In this document: one piece after another, positions 28,172-37,801 of the stretch
Layout of the letters: each line of letters starts with the position of its first letter
Numbering within the stretch: position 1 is the stretch's first letter
Origin: Natrinema halophilum
GTDB lineage: Archaea > Halobacteriota > Halobacteria > Halobacteriales > Natrialbaceae
Length of the DNA: 64,000 bases
Assembly (NCBI RefSeq): GCF_013402815.2
Contig: NZ_CP058601.1
Location: forward strand, 1,798,001-1,862,000
Reading direction: 5' to 3'
Position numbers and translations under genes: made by a program
Notes under the pieces: model-generated
What the model saw: the letters and a program-made list of their open reading frames with translations, nothing else
Databases searched by the model: none
What the model was told of the DNA's origin: nothing

Positions 28172-28855
28172 TCAGATCGGCAGCATCTCGCGAGCGGTCG
28201 ACGCGTACAGCCTGGGGGCGCCCCGACGTGAGCGAGCGAGTGCGTTCTCGAGAGCCCGGGCGGCGTCGTCCATCACACCGGCACCGTGTCCCACGAGGAC
28301 GCGCTCGGGTGCAACGCCACGAAGGGGCCTCCGAGGTGGTTTCAGCCGCAACGCTGGGTGGACGCCGAGCGTCTCGTCGCCGGCCAGGAAGTAGTCCACG
28401 GTTCCGACCGTTTCGGGAACGACGAGCGTTCCGTCGGCCGGATTATAGAGGGCGACTTCCTGCCAGAAACGATTGTCGACGACCGTCAGCGATCGGATGC
28501 CGGTATCCGAGAGTTCGTCGTCGAACCGGGCGACCGCAGCGTCGACGTCCTCGGTAACGCCCTCGAAGAACTCGGGAAGGTAGACGGGGACGTCGTGACG
28601 GTCGGCGACGGCAGCTGCGTCGCGTTTGTGCCGGTCGAGCGCGACTACGACGCCGGCGACGTCGCCAAACTCGTCGAACAGATCGTCGATTCCATCGGCG
28701 TCGACGGGGTCGATCACCCAGACGTCGCCGTCGACGGCGAGCGCGTGGCTCGCACGTTGCATCGTTTCGTCCGGGTGGGCGATCCAGCCAACGCCGCCCT
28801 CGAATCGGTCGATTTCACGGAATTCGCTCGCTCGCTCGTCGACGCGGAAGCTCAT
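28172..28855 (-). CDS. Conserved protein resembling a metallo-beta-lactamase fold
   Basis: 227 residues. The pattern GVGWIAHPDETMQRASHALA, DGDVWVIDPVDADGIDDL, VVVALDRHKRDAAAVADRH, DVPVYLPEFF and a late VLVGHGAGVMDDA follows the order of strands and loops in metallo-beta-lactamase-fold proteins. The usual HxHxDH is represented only by DRHKRDA, and a late GHG remains, so metal binding and hydrolase activity are doubtful. A related role in nucleotide or thioester chemistry cannot be excluded. Start at 28855; A/T-rich promoter sequence lies just upstream. Confidence 0.65.
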   Translation of the reverse strand: MSFRVDERASEFREIDRFEGGVGWIAHPDETMQRASHALAVDGDVWVIDPVDADGIDDLFDEFGDVAGVVVALDRHKRDAAAVADRHDVPVYLPEFFEGVTEDVDAAVARFDDELSDTGIRSLTVVDNRFWQEVALYNPADGTLVVPETVGTVDYFLAGDETLGVHPALRLKPPRRPLRGVAPERVLVGHGAGVMDDAARALENALARSRRGAPRLYASTAREMLPI

Positions 28856-29044
28856 ACTGGTATGCTACGCCACGACACTGCATAAATATAGGTAAACGGT
28901 ACCACCCCGAGAAACAGTTTTCCGAGCGTGGACAGACCGGTTGCCGCCGACTCGCTTTCGTGCTGTCCACCGATATCGTCGCGAAACAGCGTGGGCCGAC
29001 TTTCCAGCGACGCTTCTATATCGCTTCTTCGCATACTGCCGTGC

Positions 29045-29728
29045 ATGTTATCCGACCTTTCCTGGCTGGCACTCGAGGCCAAGTACCTCGAGCCGGCGAG
29101 GACGTTCTACGAGGAGGAATTAGGTCTGACCGTCGGCGAGCGCGGAGACGACGAGCTCGTCTGTGCGGCAGGCGAGACCGATCTCGTGTTGCGGCGACCC
29201 CAAACCCTCCCGCGCGGCGGGATACATACGCACTTCGCGTTCGCGATCCCGGAAACCGAGTACGACGAGTGGTGGGATCGACTCGCGGAAACGTACGACC
29301 TCGAGGAAGCACAGTTCGGCCCCGCACGATCGCTGTACCTGTACGATCCCGACGGCAACTGCGTCGAGATCGGTCAACAGGACGTCGCCGGCCCGGGGAT
29401 TGACGGGGTTTTCGAGGTCGTTCTCGAAGTCGAGGATCTCGATCGCGCGACGGAGTTCTACGAGTATCTGGGATTCGAAATCGTCGACGAGGGCGACGAC
29501 CGCAAGCGCGTTCGACTCCACGGCCCGATGGCGCTCGAACTCTGGGAACCCCACCTTGGAATCGCCGACGCTCGCGGTGGTGTCCACGTCGACCTCGGGT
29601 TCGAAACGGACGACCCCGTCGCGGCGCTCGAGGCTGTGGGCGATCGAGTTCAGTCGGTCGAACGGGAGACGACCGACGAAGTCGTCGTTCGGGATCCCGA
29701 CGGTCATTTCCTGACGTTTATATCCTGA
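29045..29728 (+). CDS. VOC-family (glyoxalase-like) protein
   Basis: 227 residues from the ATG at 29045; the open frame extends further upstream without a good start. Two vicinal-oxygen-chelate modules are visible. The first runs LEPARTFYEEELGLTVGERG to LYLYDPDGNCVEIGQQD, the second DLDRATEFYEYLGFEIVDEG to VVRDPDGHFLTFIS. Each has the paired beta-alpha-beta-beta-beta unit and an acidic residue late in the module (E in CVEIG), positions that bind a divalent metal in glyoxalases and extradiol dioxygenases. Substrate unknown. Confidence 0.85.
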   Translation: MLSDLSWLALEAKYLEPARTFYEEELGLTVGERGDDELVCAAGETDLVLRRPQTLPRGGIHTHFAFAIPETEYDEWWDRLAETYDLEEAQFGPARSLYLYDPDGNCVEIGQQDVAGPGIDGVFEVVLEVEDLDRATEFYEYLGFEIVDEGDDRKRVRLHGPMALELWEPHLGIADARGGVHVDLGFETDDPVAALEAVGDRVQSVERETTDEVVVRDPDGHFLTFIS

Positions 29729-29953
29729 CGCTACCCCCGGCGTTCCCCGCGTCGTAGCGGCCCCGCGACCGACTTGCGCGCCGGCGACCGACAGCGACCG
29801 TTCGCCCACTCTGTGCCCTCGCCTCGGGGCAGTCGTCGATCGATCCGTGGCCGCGATCTGAACCGGTCGATCGAGGGGACAGTGATTCCAGCGAGAACGT
29901 ACCCTGGAGCCCTATTACCGTTCCTCTCGAGAGATACCAAACGGCTATCCAGA

Positions 29954-31330
29954 ATGAGACGTCGAGCAGGTGGGCTGACAACGACGCTGGGAACGCAGCG
30001 CCAGATTCGGGTGCTCTTTCTGGGAGTGCTCGTCCTGAGCGGTGCAGCAATCGCCTACGGTGCGACAGTCGAGACCAGGACGGGACCCGGAGAGGTCGTC
30101 CGATCCGCGCCGGCGGCGCAGAATCACACGGTCATCACGCAATCGGGGCGAGTCGGTAACGTTCTCGCCTACGCACCGAACGGAAGCCTCGTCTATGCAA
30201 ACGATTCGCACACGAAATACTACGACGTCGACCCGGTCGCGAACGAATCGATGACCGTCGAATACGTCGCAACGGACACGCTGTACCAGAAGAGTCCCCG
30301 GTGTCAGGATCCGCCGTGTGCTCGTAACGTCATCGAACGGCTGAACCTCTCGACGGGCGAAACGACCGAGGTCTATGCCCAGTACGTGTACCGGGAAACC
30401 GCCGGCGAGTGGCACGACGCCGACCGAATCGACGACCGACACGTCGTCGTCGCCGACATCGCCGCCGACCAGGTGTTCATGGTCGACACTGCGACCGAAA
30501 TGATCGAATGGACGTGGGACGCCCAGAGCACTTTTCCCGTCGACGGCGGTGGCTCGTACCCCGGTAACTGGGTACATTTGAACGACGTGGAGGTGCTCGA
30601 GGACGGGCGCGTAATGGCCAGTCTCCGAAACCAGGATCAGGTCGTTTTCATCGACCCGGAGACCGGAATCGCTGAAGACCGGACACTGGGCGGGGATGGC
30701 AACCATACGATCCTAGACGAACAACACAATCCGGACTACATTCCAGCGTCACGCGGCGGCCCAGCCGTCGTCGTCGCGGACTCCGAGAACGATCGCGTAC
30801 AGGAGTTCCAACGCGAAGACGGCAGGTGGAACCGCACCTGGGTCTGGTCCGACGATCGAATGCAATGGCCGCGGGACGCCGATCGGTTACCGAGCGGCAA
30901 CACGCTCGTCACCGATACTGACGGAGAGCGAGTACTCGAGGTGAACCGGAGCGGCGATGTCGTCTGGCAGGTCGAACTCCCCCATCCGTACGATGCCGAA
31001 CGGCTGGAGACCGGCGATGAAAGCACTGGCGGTCGAAGCGCGGTCGCGCTCGGCCTCAAGTCACAGGTAGCCGACGGCAATACTGAGAATGGCCGAAGCG
31101 ACGGAAACCGTCGTTTCGGACCGATCCTCGACGTGGTTCGAGAGTACCTTCCGTCTCGCCTCGAATACGTTCTCGTACACGGCAGCCCGACGTGGCTAAC
31201 GACGTCCGACCTCGGCCCGGTTATCGTCGCCCTCTGTACGGGAGTCGTGTGGGGTATCGTCGAGCTTCGGTGGTTCCTTCGGTCTCGCGGAATCCGGTTT
31301 CGCTGGCCCGTAAAGCGTCGCAAAAAGTGA
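29954..31330 (+). CDS. Membrane-anchored arylsulfotransferase-family protein
   Basis: 458 residues from the ATG at 29954. There is an N-terminal membrane helix (about 19-38) and a second one near the C-terminus (about 418-438), with a beta-propeller-like ectodomain between. Repeated blades are seen: TVITQSGRVGNVLAYAPNGS, VVADIAADQVFMVDTATEMI, HLNDVEVLEDGRVMASLRNQ, AVVVADSENDRVQEF and RLPSGNTLVTDTDGERVLEV. This matches the haloarchaeal arylsulfotransferase-like family (PF05935/PF14269 type). A cysteine pair (CQDPPC) may form a disulfide. Whether it transfers sulfate is unproven. Confidence 0.78.
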   Translation: MRRRAGGLTTTLGTQRQIRVLFLGVLVLSGAAIAYGATVETRTGPGEVVRSAPAAQNHTVITQSGRVGNVLAYAPNGSLVYANDSHTKYYDVDPVANESMTVEYVATDTLYQKSPRCQDPPCARNVIERLNLSTGETTEVYAQYVYRETAGEWHDADRIDDRHVVVADIAADQVFMVDTATEMIEWTWDAQSTFPVDGGGSYPGNWVHLNDVEVLEDGRVMASLRNQDQVVFIDPETGIAEDRTLGGDGNHTILDEQHNPDYIPASRGGPAVVVADSENDRVQEFQREDGRWNRTWVWSDDRMQWPRDADRLPSGNTLVTDTDGERVLEVNRSGDVVWQVELPHPYDAERLETGDESTGGRSAVALGLKSQVADGNTENGRSDGNRRFGPILDVVREYLPSRLEYVLVHGSPTWLTTSDLGPVIVALCTGVVWGIVELRWFLRSRGIRFRWPVKRRKK

Positions 31331-31411
31331 GATAGCCGTGCAGTCGTGAGCCACGTCCACGCGAACGCGCTTTTTCCACAGCAGTCGTATTTCGTCTCTA
31401 TACGACGTCCG

Positions 31412-31702
31412 TCACAGCCGCTCCGTGCTCACGTCGACTCCCGGCGGCGTCACCAGCAGAAAGCCGCGGAAGTGGACCAGGTTGCCGCCCGATTCCTTGA
31501 TTTCGCGCGCGAATCCGGCGGCCAGTTCGTTGACGTCGCCGTCGACGTTGAGAACGAGGACGTTCCCGTTCGATATCGTCTCGATCCATTCGTCGGCCGG
31601 TGTCGTCCCGTCGAGGACGCCGAGGACGATACTGCCCTCGAGGTCGAGTTCCTCGTCCATGTGTTCCTCGACGGCCCGGAGATCGAGGTCGAAATCGCTC
31701 AT
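31412..31702 (-). CDS. DUF5779 family protein
   Basis: 96 residues. MSDFDLDLRAVEEHMDEELD, IVLGVLDGTTPADEWIETI, GNVLVLNVDGDVNELAAGFA and GNLVHFRGFLLVTPPGVDV match the haloarchaeal DUF5779 family almost throughout. No catalytic motif is known. It appears cytoplasmic and stands next to the ferritin-like gene on the same strand, 57 bases downstream of it. Confidence 0.8.
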   Translation of the reverse strand: MSDFDLDLRAVEEHMDEELDLEGSIVLGVLDGTTPADEWIETISNGNVLVLNVDGDVNELAAGFAREIKESGGNLVHFRGFLLVTPPGVDVSTERL

Positions 31703-31759
31703 ACGAGGGGGTTGAACTGAAACGAGAAAAACGTTCCTCTCGCCCGAGTTTCGGAGGAG

Positions 31760-32215
31760 CTAGTCCGTCGGGAACTCCTTCTGGAAGCCGCGAAATTCCG
31801 TATGGTGGGCCTCCTCGTCGGAGAGAACCGTCACCGCTACGTCCTCCGTAACGGGGTCGTTTGCGTCGGCGGCGGCCTCCACCAGCGAGCGGTACGTCTC
31901 GATCGCATCGTTCTCGGCCTCGAGGACGCCTTCGATGACCGACTGAACGTCGGTCGTGTCCGCCGGCGGCTGGAGACTGTGCTGGTTCGCCTCGAACGAC
32001 TCCGAACCGGGCGGGGATTCGTCGAGCTGTTTCAGGCGCTCGCCGAGCATCCGCGCGTGATCGAGTTCCTCCTGAATATCTTGCTCGAGACTCGCTTTGA
32101 CCTCCTCGGCGTGGATGCCGTCGAGGACGATCGCGTTGGAGAGGTAGTTCATTACTGTCTCGAGTTCGTCGATGTACGCCTCCGTCAGCAGGTCGGTGAT
32201 CTCGTCGGTCGTCAT
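31760..32215 (-). CDS. Ferritin-like four-helix protein
   Basis: 151 residues from the ATG at 32215. Four helices are evident, with the di-metal ligands of the ferritin-like fold: EAYIDELETVMNYLSN, DIQEELDHARMLGERL, VLEAENDAIETYRSLVEAA and LSDEEAHHTEFRGFQKEF. The E..H pairs in EELDHAR and DEEAHH would bind iron or manganese. Relatives are annotated ferritin-like or bacterioferritin-related; storage, oxidation or oxidative-stress roles are possible. The longer open frame upstream of 32215 lacks the family pattern. Confidence 0.82.
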   Translation of the reverse strand: MTTDEITDLLTEAYIDELETVMNYLSNAIVLDGIHAEEVKASLEQDIQEELDHARMLGERLKQLDESPPGSESFEANQHSLQPPADTTDVQSVIEGVLEAENDAIETYRSLVEAAADANDPVTEDVAVTVLSDEEAHHTEFRGFQKEFPTD

Positions 32216-32713
32216 GCGCGCCGGTCTACAACAATTGGGCATAAAATCCTGACACGCGCGACTGCGCGATGCACCCCCGGTATCGAGGTTCGGTCGGCCG
32301 CGCGCTGGAGACCGGATCGTGGATGGATCACCTCTCTTGATAGCTGTGACTCTCGAAGCGCTCATCGTCTTATCCGAACGTTCTCGCTGATCGTTTCCAA
32401 GTTAGAGAACGTTTGTCGCTTTTTGTCGGCAACCAGTGATCGAAATCGACCAAACGGCCACCGGGGAGCGCGCGCCAGCGCTCGAGCGAGCCGTGACGGG
32501 TCGATCGGCGGAATAATTCGGTTCCAACCCCCCTTTCCGGGGCTGATCGAGCGAGCGCCTCCATACTGTATTAGGATGTACCCTCAACTAATAGGGCGGC
32601 GCAGTCGTGCGGTTTTCCGCTGTAACGACGAATTGTGCTCGGTTTGAACAGACGCTTCCTGCCTCGGACAGCGTTAGGTTTATATAGATCGTCGCACCTC
32701 GGATTCAGATACA
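32216..32713. promoter_or_regulatory. Gene-free region with the leuA promoter
   Basis: About 500 bases with no convincing gene. At 32679-32686 a TTTATATA box lies about 28-35 bases ahead of the ATG at 32714, placing the transcript start at or just before that ATG. This supports a leaderless leuA message and fixes 32714 as the start codon. Confidence 0.6.
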
Positions 32714-33947
32714 ATGTCTTCACAAGACAACCCGTCCTCTGACACCAGTCAGGGGGGTCGAGTTCTTCCAGGGCACGTTAGATTCCACTGACGAAATAGA
32801 GTCAGCACGTGTCTTCGATACGACCCTCCGGGACGGCGAACAGTCGCCCGGCACTTCGTTTTCCTACGACGATAAACGGCAGATCGCGTCCGTTCTGGAC
32901 GAGATGGGAACTCACGTCATCGAGGCGGGATTCCCCGTCAACTCGGACGCCGAGTTCGAGGCCGTTCGTGATATCGCTTCGTCCACCAGTTCGACGACCG
33001 CCGGCCTCGCCCGCGTCGTCGACGGGGACATCGAAGCGGCGCTCGACTCCGGCGTCGAAATGGTGCACGTCTTCGTCAGCACCAGCGACGTCCAGATCGA
33101 GGATTCGATGCATGCCACCCGGGAGGAAGTCGTACAGCGCGCAGTTGAATCAGTCGAACGCGTCAAAGAGGCGGGCGTGACCTGCATGTTCTCGCCGATG
33201 GATGCGACGCGAACCGACGAAGAATACCTGATCGAAGTCATCGAGGCGGTTTCCGACGCGGGGACCGACTGGATCAACATCCCGGACACCTGTGGCGTCG
33301 CAACGCCGACCCGGTTCCGGGCCATGATCGAGAAAGTCCTCGCCCACACCGACGCTCGGGTCGACGTCCACACCCACGACGACTTCGGACTGGCCACCGC
33401 CAACGCACTGGCGGGTATCGAAGCGGGCGCGTCCCAGGCGCAGGTGTCGGTCAACTCCATCGGGGAGCGGGCCGGCAACGCCGCCTACGAGGAGTTCGTG
33501 ATGGCCGTCGAGTCGCTCTACCAGACTGACACCGGCATCGACACGACGCGCATCACCGAACTCTCGGAAATCGTCGAAGAGAAAAGCGGAATGCCGACGC
33601 CGGGCAACAAGCCCGTCGTCGGGGGCAACGCCTTCTCCCACGAAAGCGGCATCCACGCAGCCGGCGTCATCGAAAACTCCGACACCTTCGAACCCGGCGT
33701 CATGACTCCCGAGATGGTCGGTGCCGAGCGCAGGCTCGTTATGGGCAAGCACACCGGCACCCACTCGGTCCGGGAGCGACTCGTCGAGTGCGGGTTCGAC
33801 CCCACCGACGAACAGGTCACGGCAGTTACTCGCCGCGTCAAAGACTACGGTGCCGAGAAGCGCCGCGTCACAGTCGACGTGCTGGAGCGCTTCGCCGAAG
33901 AGGCTGGCGTCGAACGCCAGCAGGATCAGGAGGAGGTGCGCGTCTGA
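32714..33947 (+). CDS. leuA: 2-isopropylmalate synthase, short form, with a +1 frameshift near the start
   Basis: The body reads from VEFFQGTLDSTDEIESARVF at 32757 to the stop at 33945-33947. It has RVFDTTLRDGEQSPG at the N-terminal catalytic site, the DVHTHDDFGLATANALAGI metal histidines, and GGNAFSHESGIHAAGV. It makes 2-isopropylmalate from acetyl-CoA and 2-ketoisovalerate. The regulatory LeuA dimer domain is absent, as in other short archaeal forms. The ATG at 32714 is out of frame with the body; deleting one G of the G6 run at 32752-32757 joins them into 410 residues (MSSQDNPSSDTSQG then VEFFQG). No other start lies in the body frame between the TATA box and the conserved region. Confidence 0.88.
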
Positions 33948-34020
33948 GGAATGTCCTCCCCGTTTGCCACCGTTCGCGAGCCCCAGCTATCGCGTTCGAA
34001 CGATCGGACTCGTAAGGATT

Positions 34021-34141
34021 ATGACCCTCGAGGTCACTACGTTGTCAGTAATGACGGTCAGCGCTCCACTGTCGACGTCCGCTCGCACGGTCGGCAACAG
34101 CGCGCTCGCTCCGATTCGTATTGTAGGGGCGTCCTAGCCCC
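34021..34141 (+). promoter_or_regulatory. Candidate leader ORF and hairpin ahead of ilvB
   Basis: An ATG at 34021 opens a 38-codon frame ending at TAG 34135-34137. It encodes 4 Leu, 5 Val and 2 Ile, with VMTVSAPLST early and APIRIVGAS at the end. A GC hairpin overlaps its stop: GGGGC (34126-34130), loop GTCCTA, GCCCC (34137-34141). ilvB follows 120 bases later with a Shine-Dalgarno GGAGG at 34251-34255, so the ilvB message does have a leader. Attenuation of this kind is known in bacteria but not established in haloarchaea, so the role is inferred. Confidence 0.3.
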
Positions 34142-34261
34142 ATCCTCAGTACCTCGTAGCTTCGAACCGGAATCCGCAACGTTTTCCGAGCGACCAGCAA
34201 TTCAGCAGATGACACACTACCGTACACCACCCGATCGCCGTACACCGGCGGGAGGCAATCG

Positions 34262-36082
34262 ATGAGCGAACGCGCAGCAAAGGTCACACCGGCGGACGAA
34301 GAACAGAACGACGACCAGATCACTGACGGCGCTGCACCCGACGCGGCGTCCGAGACAGACTCCACGGCTAACGTCGAGTCAGAAACGACAAAGCCCGTCA
34401 CGACGGGTGCCGAAGCCGTCGTCCGCGCGCTCGAAAACGCGGGCGTCGAATACGCCTTCGGCGTCCAAGGCGGGGCGATCATGCCCGTCTACGACGCGCT
34501 CTACGATTCGGACATCACCCACGTGACGATGGCCCACGAGCAAGGCGCGGCCCACGCGGCCGACGCGTACGGCATCGTCTCGGGCGATCCTGGCGTCTGT
34601 CTCGCGACGTCCGGACCGGGCGCGACCAATCTGGTCACCGGCATCGCGGACGCCGACATGGACTCGGATCCGATAGTCGCCCTGACGGGGCAGGTCCCGA
34701 CGGAGTTCGTGGGCAACGACGCTTTCCAGGAAACAGACACGACTGGCGTTACGACGCCGGTTACGAAGGACAACACCTTCGCGAACGATGCGGATCGGGT
34801 CGGCACGGACGTCAGCGAAGCGTTCGCGCTTGCCCGCGAGGGCCGGCCAGGGCCGACGCTGGTCGACCTTCCGAAGGACATCACCAAGGCGGAAACCGAC
34901 CGCGAACCGGACGCACCGAAGGTCCCCGACACCTACGAGGTCCAGGAGCGGGCAGCCCCCGAAATCGTCGCAGCCGCGGCCGAGCGGATCGAGAACGCCG
35001 CACGGCCGGTGTTGCTGCTCGGCGGCGGGGTTATCAAAGGCGAGGCCAGCGAGGCCTGCCGCGAGTTCGCGCTCGAACACGAGATTCCGGTCATCACCAC
35101 GATGCCCGGCATCGGCTCGTTCCCCGAGGACCACGAACTCTCGCTCGAGATGGCGGGGATGCACGGGACCGGCTATGCCAACATGGCGATCACCCACTGC
35201 GACACGCTAATCGGGATCGGTACCCGGTTCGACGACCGGCTGACCGGTGGAATCGAAACCTTCGCACCCGACGCGGAACTCATCCACGTCGACATCGACC
35301 CCGCGGAGATTTCGAAGAACATCTATGCGGATTACCCGCTCGTCGGCGACGCCGAAACCGTCGTCGGCCAGTTGTCAGCCGCCGTCGACTCGTCGCCGGA
35401 AGCGACGAAGTGGCGTGCACAGTGCCAGCAGTGGAAATCCGACTACTCGATGGCGTACGACGCGCCCGAGGACGAACCGGTCCAGCCGGAGTTCGTCGTC
35501 GAAGCGCTCGACGAAGCCACGAGCGACCGCGCCATCGTCACCACCGGCGTCGGCCAACACCAGATGTGGGCCTGCCAGTACTGGACGTTCACCGAGCCTC
35601 GGACGTGGGTCTCCAGTCACGGCCTCGGCGCGATGGGATACGGACTTCCGTCGGCGATCGGCGCACGGCTGGCGGCCGACGACGATCAGGAGGTCGTCTG
35701 TATCGACGGTGACGGATCGTTCCTGATGACGCTTCAGGGTCTGTCGGTCGCCGTCCGCGAGAACTTAGACATCACGGTCGCCGTCCTCAACAACGAGTAC
35801 ATCGGGATGGTCCGGCAGTGGCAGGACGCCTTCTTCGAGGGACGTCACTCGGCATCTGACTACCACTGGATGCCCGAGTTCGACAAACTCGCCGAAGCGT
35901 TCGGCGCGAAAGGGTTCAGAATCGACGATTACGACGACGTCGCGAACACGATCGACGCCGCCGTCGCCTACGACGGCCCCTCGGTGATCGACGTCCACAT
36001 CGATCCGGACGCCAACGTCTACCCGATGGTTCCAAGCGGCGGCGACAACGGCCAGTTCGCACTGACGGAGGACCAGCTATGA
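34262..36082 (+). CDS. ilvB: Acetolactate synthase large subunit
   Basis: 606 residues. An acidic N-terminal tail of about 40 residues precedes the TPP-dependent core. EYAFGVQGGAIMPVYDAL and MAHEQGAAHAADAYG hold the catalytic glutamate, GPGATNLVTGIADADMDS and ALTGQVPTEFVG follow, the FAD/linker domain has LLLGGGV, and the C-terminal TPP-binding CIDGDGSFLMTLQGLSVAV then NNEYIGMVRQWQ. It joins two pyruvates, or pyruvate and 2-ketobutyrate, in valine, leucine and isoleucine synthesis. A Shine-Dalgarno GGAGG lies 6 bases ahead of the ATG. It overlaps ilvN by 4 bases (ATGA). Confidence 0.95.
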   Translation: MSERAAKVTPADEEQNDDQITDGAAPDAASETDSTANVESETTKPVTTGAEAVVRALENAGVEYAFGVQGGAIMPVYDALYDSDITHVTMAHEQGAAHAADAYGIVSGDPGVCLATSGPGATNLVTGIADADMDSDPIVALTGQVPTEFVGNDAFQETDTTGVTTPVTKDNTFANDADRVGTDVSEAFALAREGRPGPTLVDLPKDITKAETDREPDAPKVPDTYEVQERAAPEIVAAAAERIENAARPVLLLGGGVIKGEASEACREFALEHEIPVITTMPGIGSFPEDHELSLEMAGMHGTGYANMAITHCDTLIGIGTRFDDRLTGGIETFAPDAELIHVDIDPAEISKNIYADYPLVGDAETVVGQLSAAVDSSPEATKWRAQCQQWKSDYSMAYDAPEDEPVQPEFVVEALDEATSDRAIVTTGVGQHQMWACQYWTFTEPRTWVSSHGLGAMGYGLPSAIGARLAADDDQEVVCIDGDGSFLMTLQGLSVAVRENLDITVAVLNNEYIGMVRQWQDAFFEGRHSASDYHWMPEFDKLAEAFGAKGFRIDDYDDVANTIDAAVAYDGPSVIDVHIDPDANVYPMVPSGGDNGQFALTEDQL

Positions 36083-36741
36083 AGCGTGGACTCGACGGCC
36101 CGGCACCGGAAGAGCGACCGACGCCCGCGGGTCGACGAAACAAGCAGGGCATTCGCATCGATCCCGAGGTCGAGGTGACTCACGCACCGCGACGCACAGT
36201 CATCTCTGCGCTGGTCGAACACGAACCCGGCGTCCTCTCGGACGTCTCAGGGCTGTTCTCACGGCGGCAGTTCAACATCGAGAGCCTGACGGTTGGTCCC
36301 ACCGAAGACGAGGATCGCGCACGGATGACGATCGTCGTCGAGGAGACCGATCCCGGCATCGATCAGGTCGAGAAACAGTTGCGCAAGCTGGTGCCGGTCA
36401 TTTCCGTTCGCGAACTCGAGCCCGACGCCATGCGGCGCGAACTCGCGCTGATCAAGGTCGAGGCGGACCGACCCGACCAGGTCGCCGCCGTCGCGGACAT
36501 GTACGACGGCAATACCGTCGACTCGAGTCCCGAAACGGCGACGATCGAAGTGACCGGCGCGCGCCAGAAGATCGAGGCCGCGATCGATACCTTCAGCCAG
36601 TTCGGGATTAGAGAGATTTCCAGGACGGGAACGACGGCGCTGGCACGCGGCACCGATCAGACCGCGGCATCCGGGACGGCACAGTCCGCCGACCAGGCGA
36701 ACCAACACCGACACCACACACAAACTGCTGACGATGACTGA
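36079..36741 (+). CDS. ilvN: Acetolactate synthase small (regulatory) subunit
   Basis: 220 residues. A variable charged N-terminus (about 30 residues) is followed by an ACT domain: [20 protein letters not shown] and [21 protein letters not shown] second IlvN domain contains [20 protein letters not shown] and [16 protein letters not shown]. The C-terminus is a His/Gln-rich tail. It binds the large subunit and gives valine feedback inhibition. ATGA overlap with ilvB and an 8-base overlap with ilvC indicate a tightly coupled operon. Confidence 0.93.
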   Translation: MKRGLDGPAPEERPTPAGRRNKQGIRIDPEVEVTHAPRRTVISALVEHEPGVLSDVSGLFSRRQFNIESLTVGPTEDEDRARMTIVVEETDPGIDQVEKQLRKLVPVISVRELEPDAMRRELALIKVEADRPDQVAAVADMYDGNTVDSSPETATIEVTGARQKIEAAIDTFSQFGIREISRTGTTALARGTDQTAASGTAQSADQANQHRHHTQTADDD

Positions 36742-37786
36742 CGAATTTACAACCGATATCTACTACGACGACGATGCCGACGTATCGACGCTCGACGACG
36801 AAACCGTGGCCGTCCTCGGCTACGGCAGCCAGGGCCACGCGCACGCGCTGAACCTTCACGACAGCGGGGTCGACGTCGTCGTCGGCCTGCGCGAGAGCTC
36901 CTCCTCGCGATCGGCCGCCGAAGCGGATGGACTGACGGTGACGACGCCCGACGATGCGGTCTCGCAGGCGTCCTACGTCTCCGTGCTCGTTCCCGACACC
37001 GTTCAGGCGTCGGTCTACGAGAACGCTATCGAGCCCAACCTCGAGGCGGGTGACACGCTGCAGTTCGCCCACGGGCTGAACATTCACTACAACCAGATCG
37101 AGCCGCCCGAAGACGTCGACGTGACGATGGTCGCGCCGAAGAGTCCGGGCCACCTCGTTCGGCGCAACTACGAGAACGACGAAGGGACGCCGGGGCTCTT
37201 GGCGGTCTATCAGGACACCACGGGCGACGCGCAAGGCCGCGCCCTCGCGTACGCAAAGGGGATCGGCTGTACACGCGCGGGCGTCATCGAGACGACGTTT
37301 CAGGAGGAGGTCGAATCCGACCTCTTCGGCGAACAGGCCGTTCTCTGTGGCGGCGTCACGTCGCTGGTCAAACACGGCTACGAGACGCTGGTCGACGCCG
37401 GCTACTCCCCCGAGATCGCCTACTTCGAGTGTCTCAACGAACTCAAACTGATCGTCGACCTGATGTACGAAGGCGGACACGCCGAAATGTGGGACTCGGT
37501 CTCCGATACCGCCGAATACGGCGGCCTGAGCCGCGGCGACCGAATCGTCGACGAATCCGTTCGCGAGAACATGGAAGAGACGCTCGAGGAGATTCAAAAC
37601 GGCGAGTTCACCCGCGAGTGGATACTCGAGAATCAGGCAGGACGCCCGAGCTACCACCAGCTCCGGGACGCAGAGAAGAACCACGAAATAGAGCAGGTCG
37701 GCGAGCGACTTCGCGACCTGTTCGCGTGGGCGGACGAAGCGTCCGAAAACGAAGACGAATCCGTCCAGGTGCAGGCGGACGACTGA
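36734..37786 (+). CDS. ilvC: Ketol-acid reductoisomerase
   Basis: 350 residues, class I length. The NADPH-binding [20 protein letters not shown] is near the N-terminus, with [15 protein letters not shown] in the cofactor-selecting loop. The metal and catalytic part has [39 protein letters not shown], and [19 protein letters not shown] with the acidic Mg2+ ligands. It isomerises and reduces acetolactate to dihydroxyisovalerate. It starts inside the end of ilvN. Its product feeds DHAD, whose gene is not in this window. Confidence 0.95.
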   Translation: MTDEFTTDIYYDDDADVSTLDDETVAVLGYGSQGHAHALNLHDSGVDVVVGLRESSSSRSAAEADGLTVTTPDDAVSQASYVSVLVPDTVQASVYENAIEPNLEAGDTLQFAHGLNIHYNQIEPPEDVDVTMVAPKSPGHLVRRNYENDEGTPGLLAVYQDTTGDAQGRALAYAKGIGCTRAGVIETTFQEEVESDLFGEQAVLCGGVTSLVKHGYETLVDAGYSPEIAYFECLNELKLIVDLMYEGGHAEMWDSVSDTAEYGGLSRGDRIVDESVRENMEETLEEIQNGEFTREWILENQAGRPSYHQLRDAEKNHEIEQVGERLRDLFAWADEASENEDESVQVQADD

Positions 37787-37801
37787 GAGCCGAAAACGAC
37801 A

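Noticed and set aside
31802-32647. 281-codon plus-strand frame opposite the ferritin-like gene
   Set aside because: Antisense shadow; the minus strand has the four metal-ligand helices.
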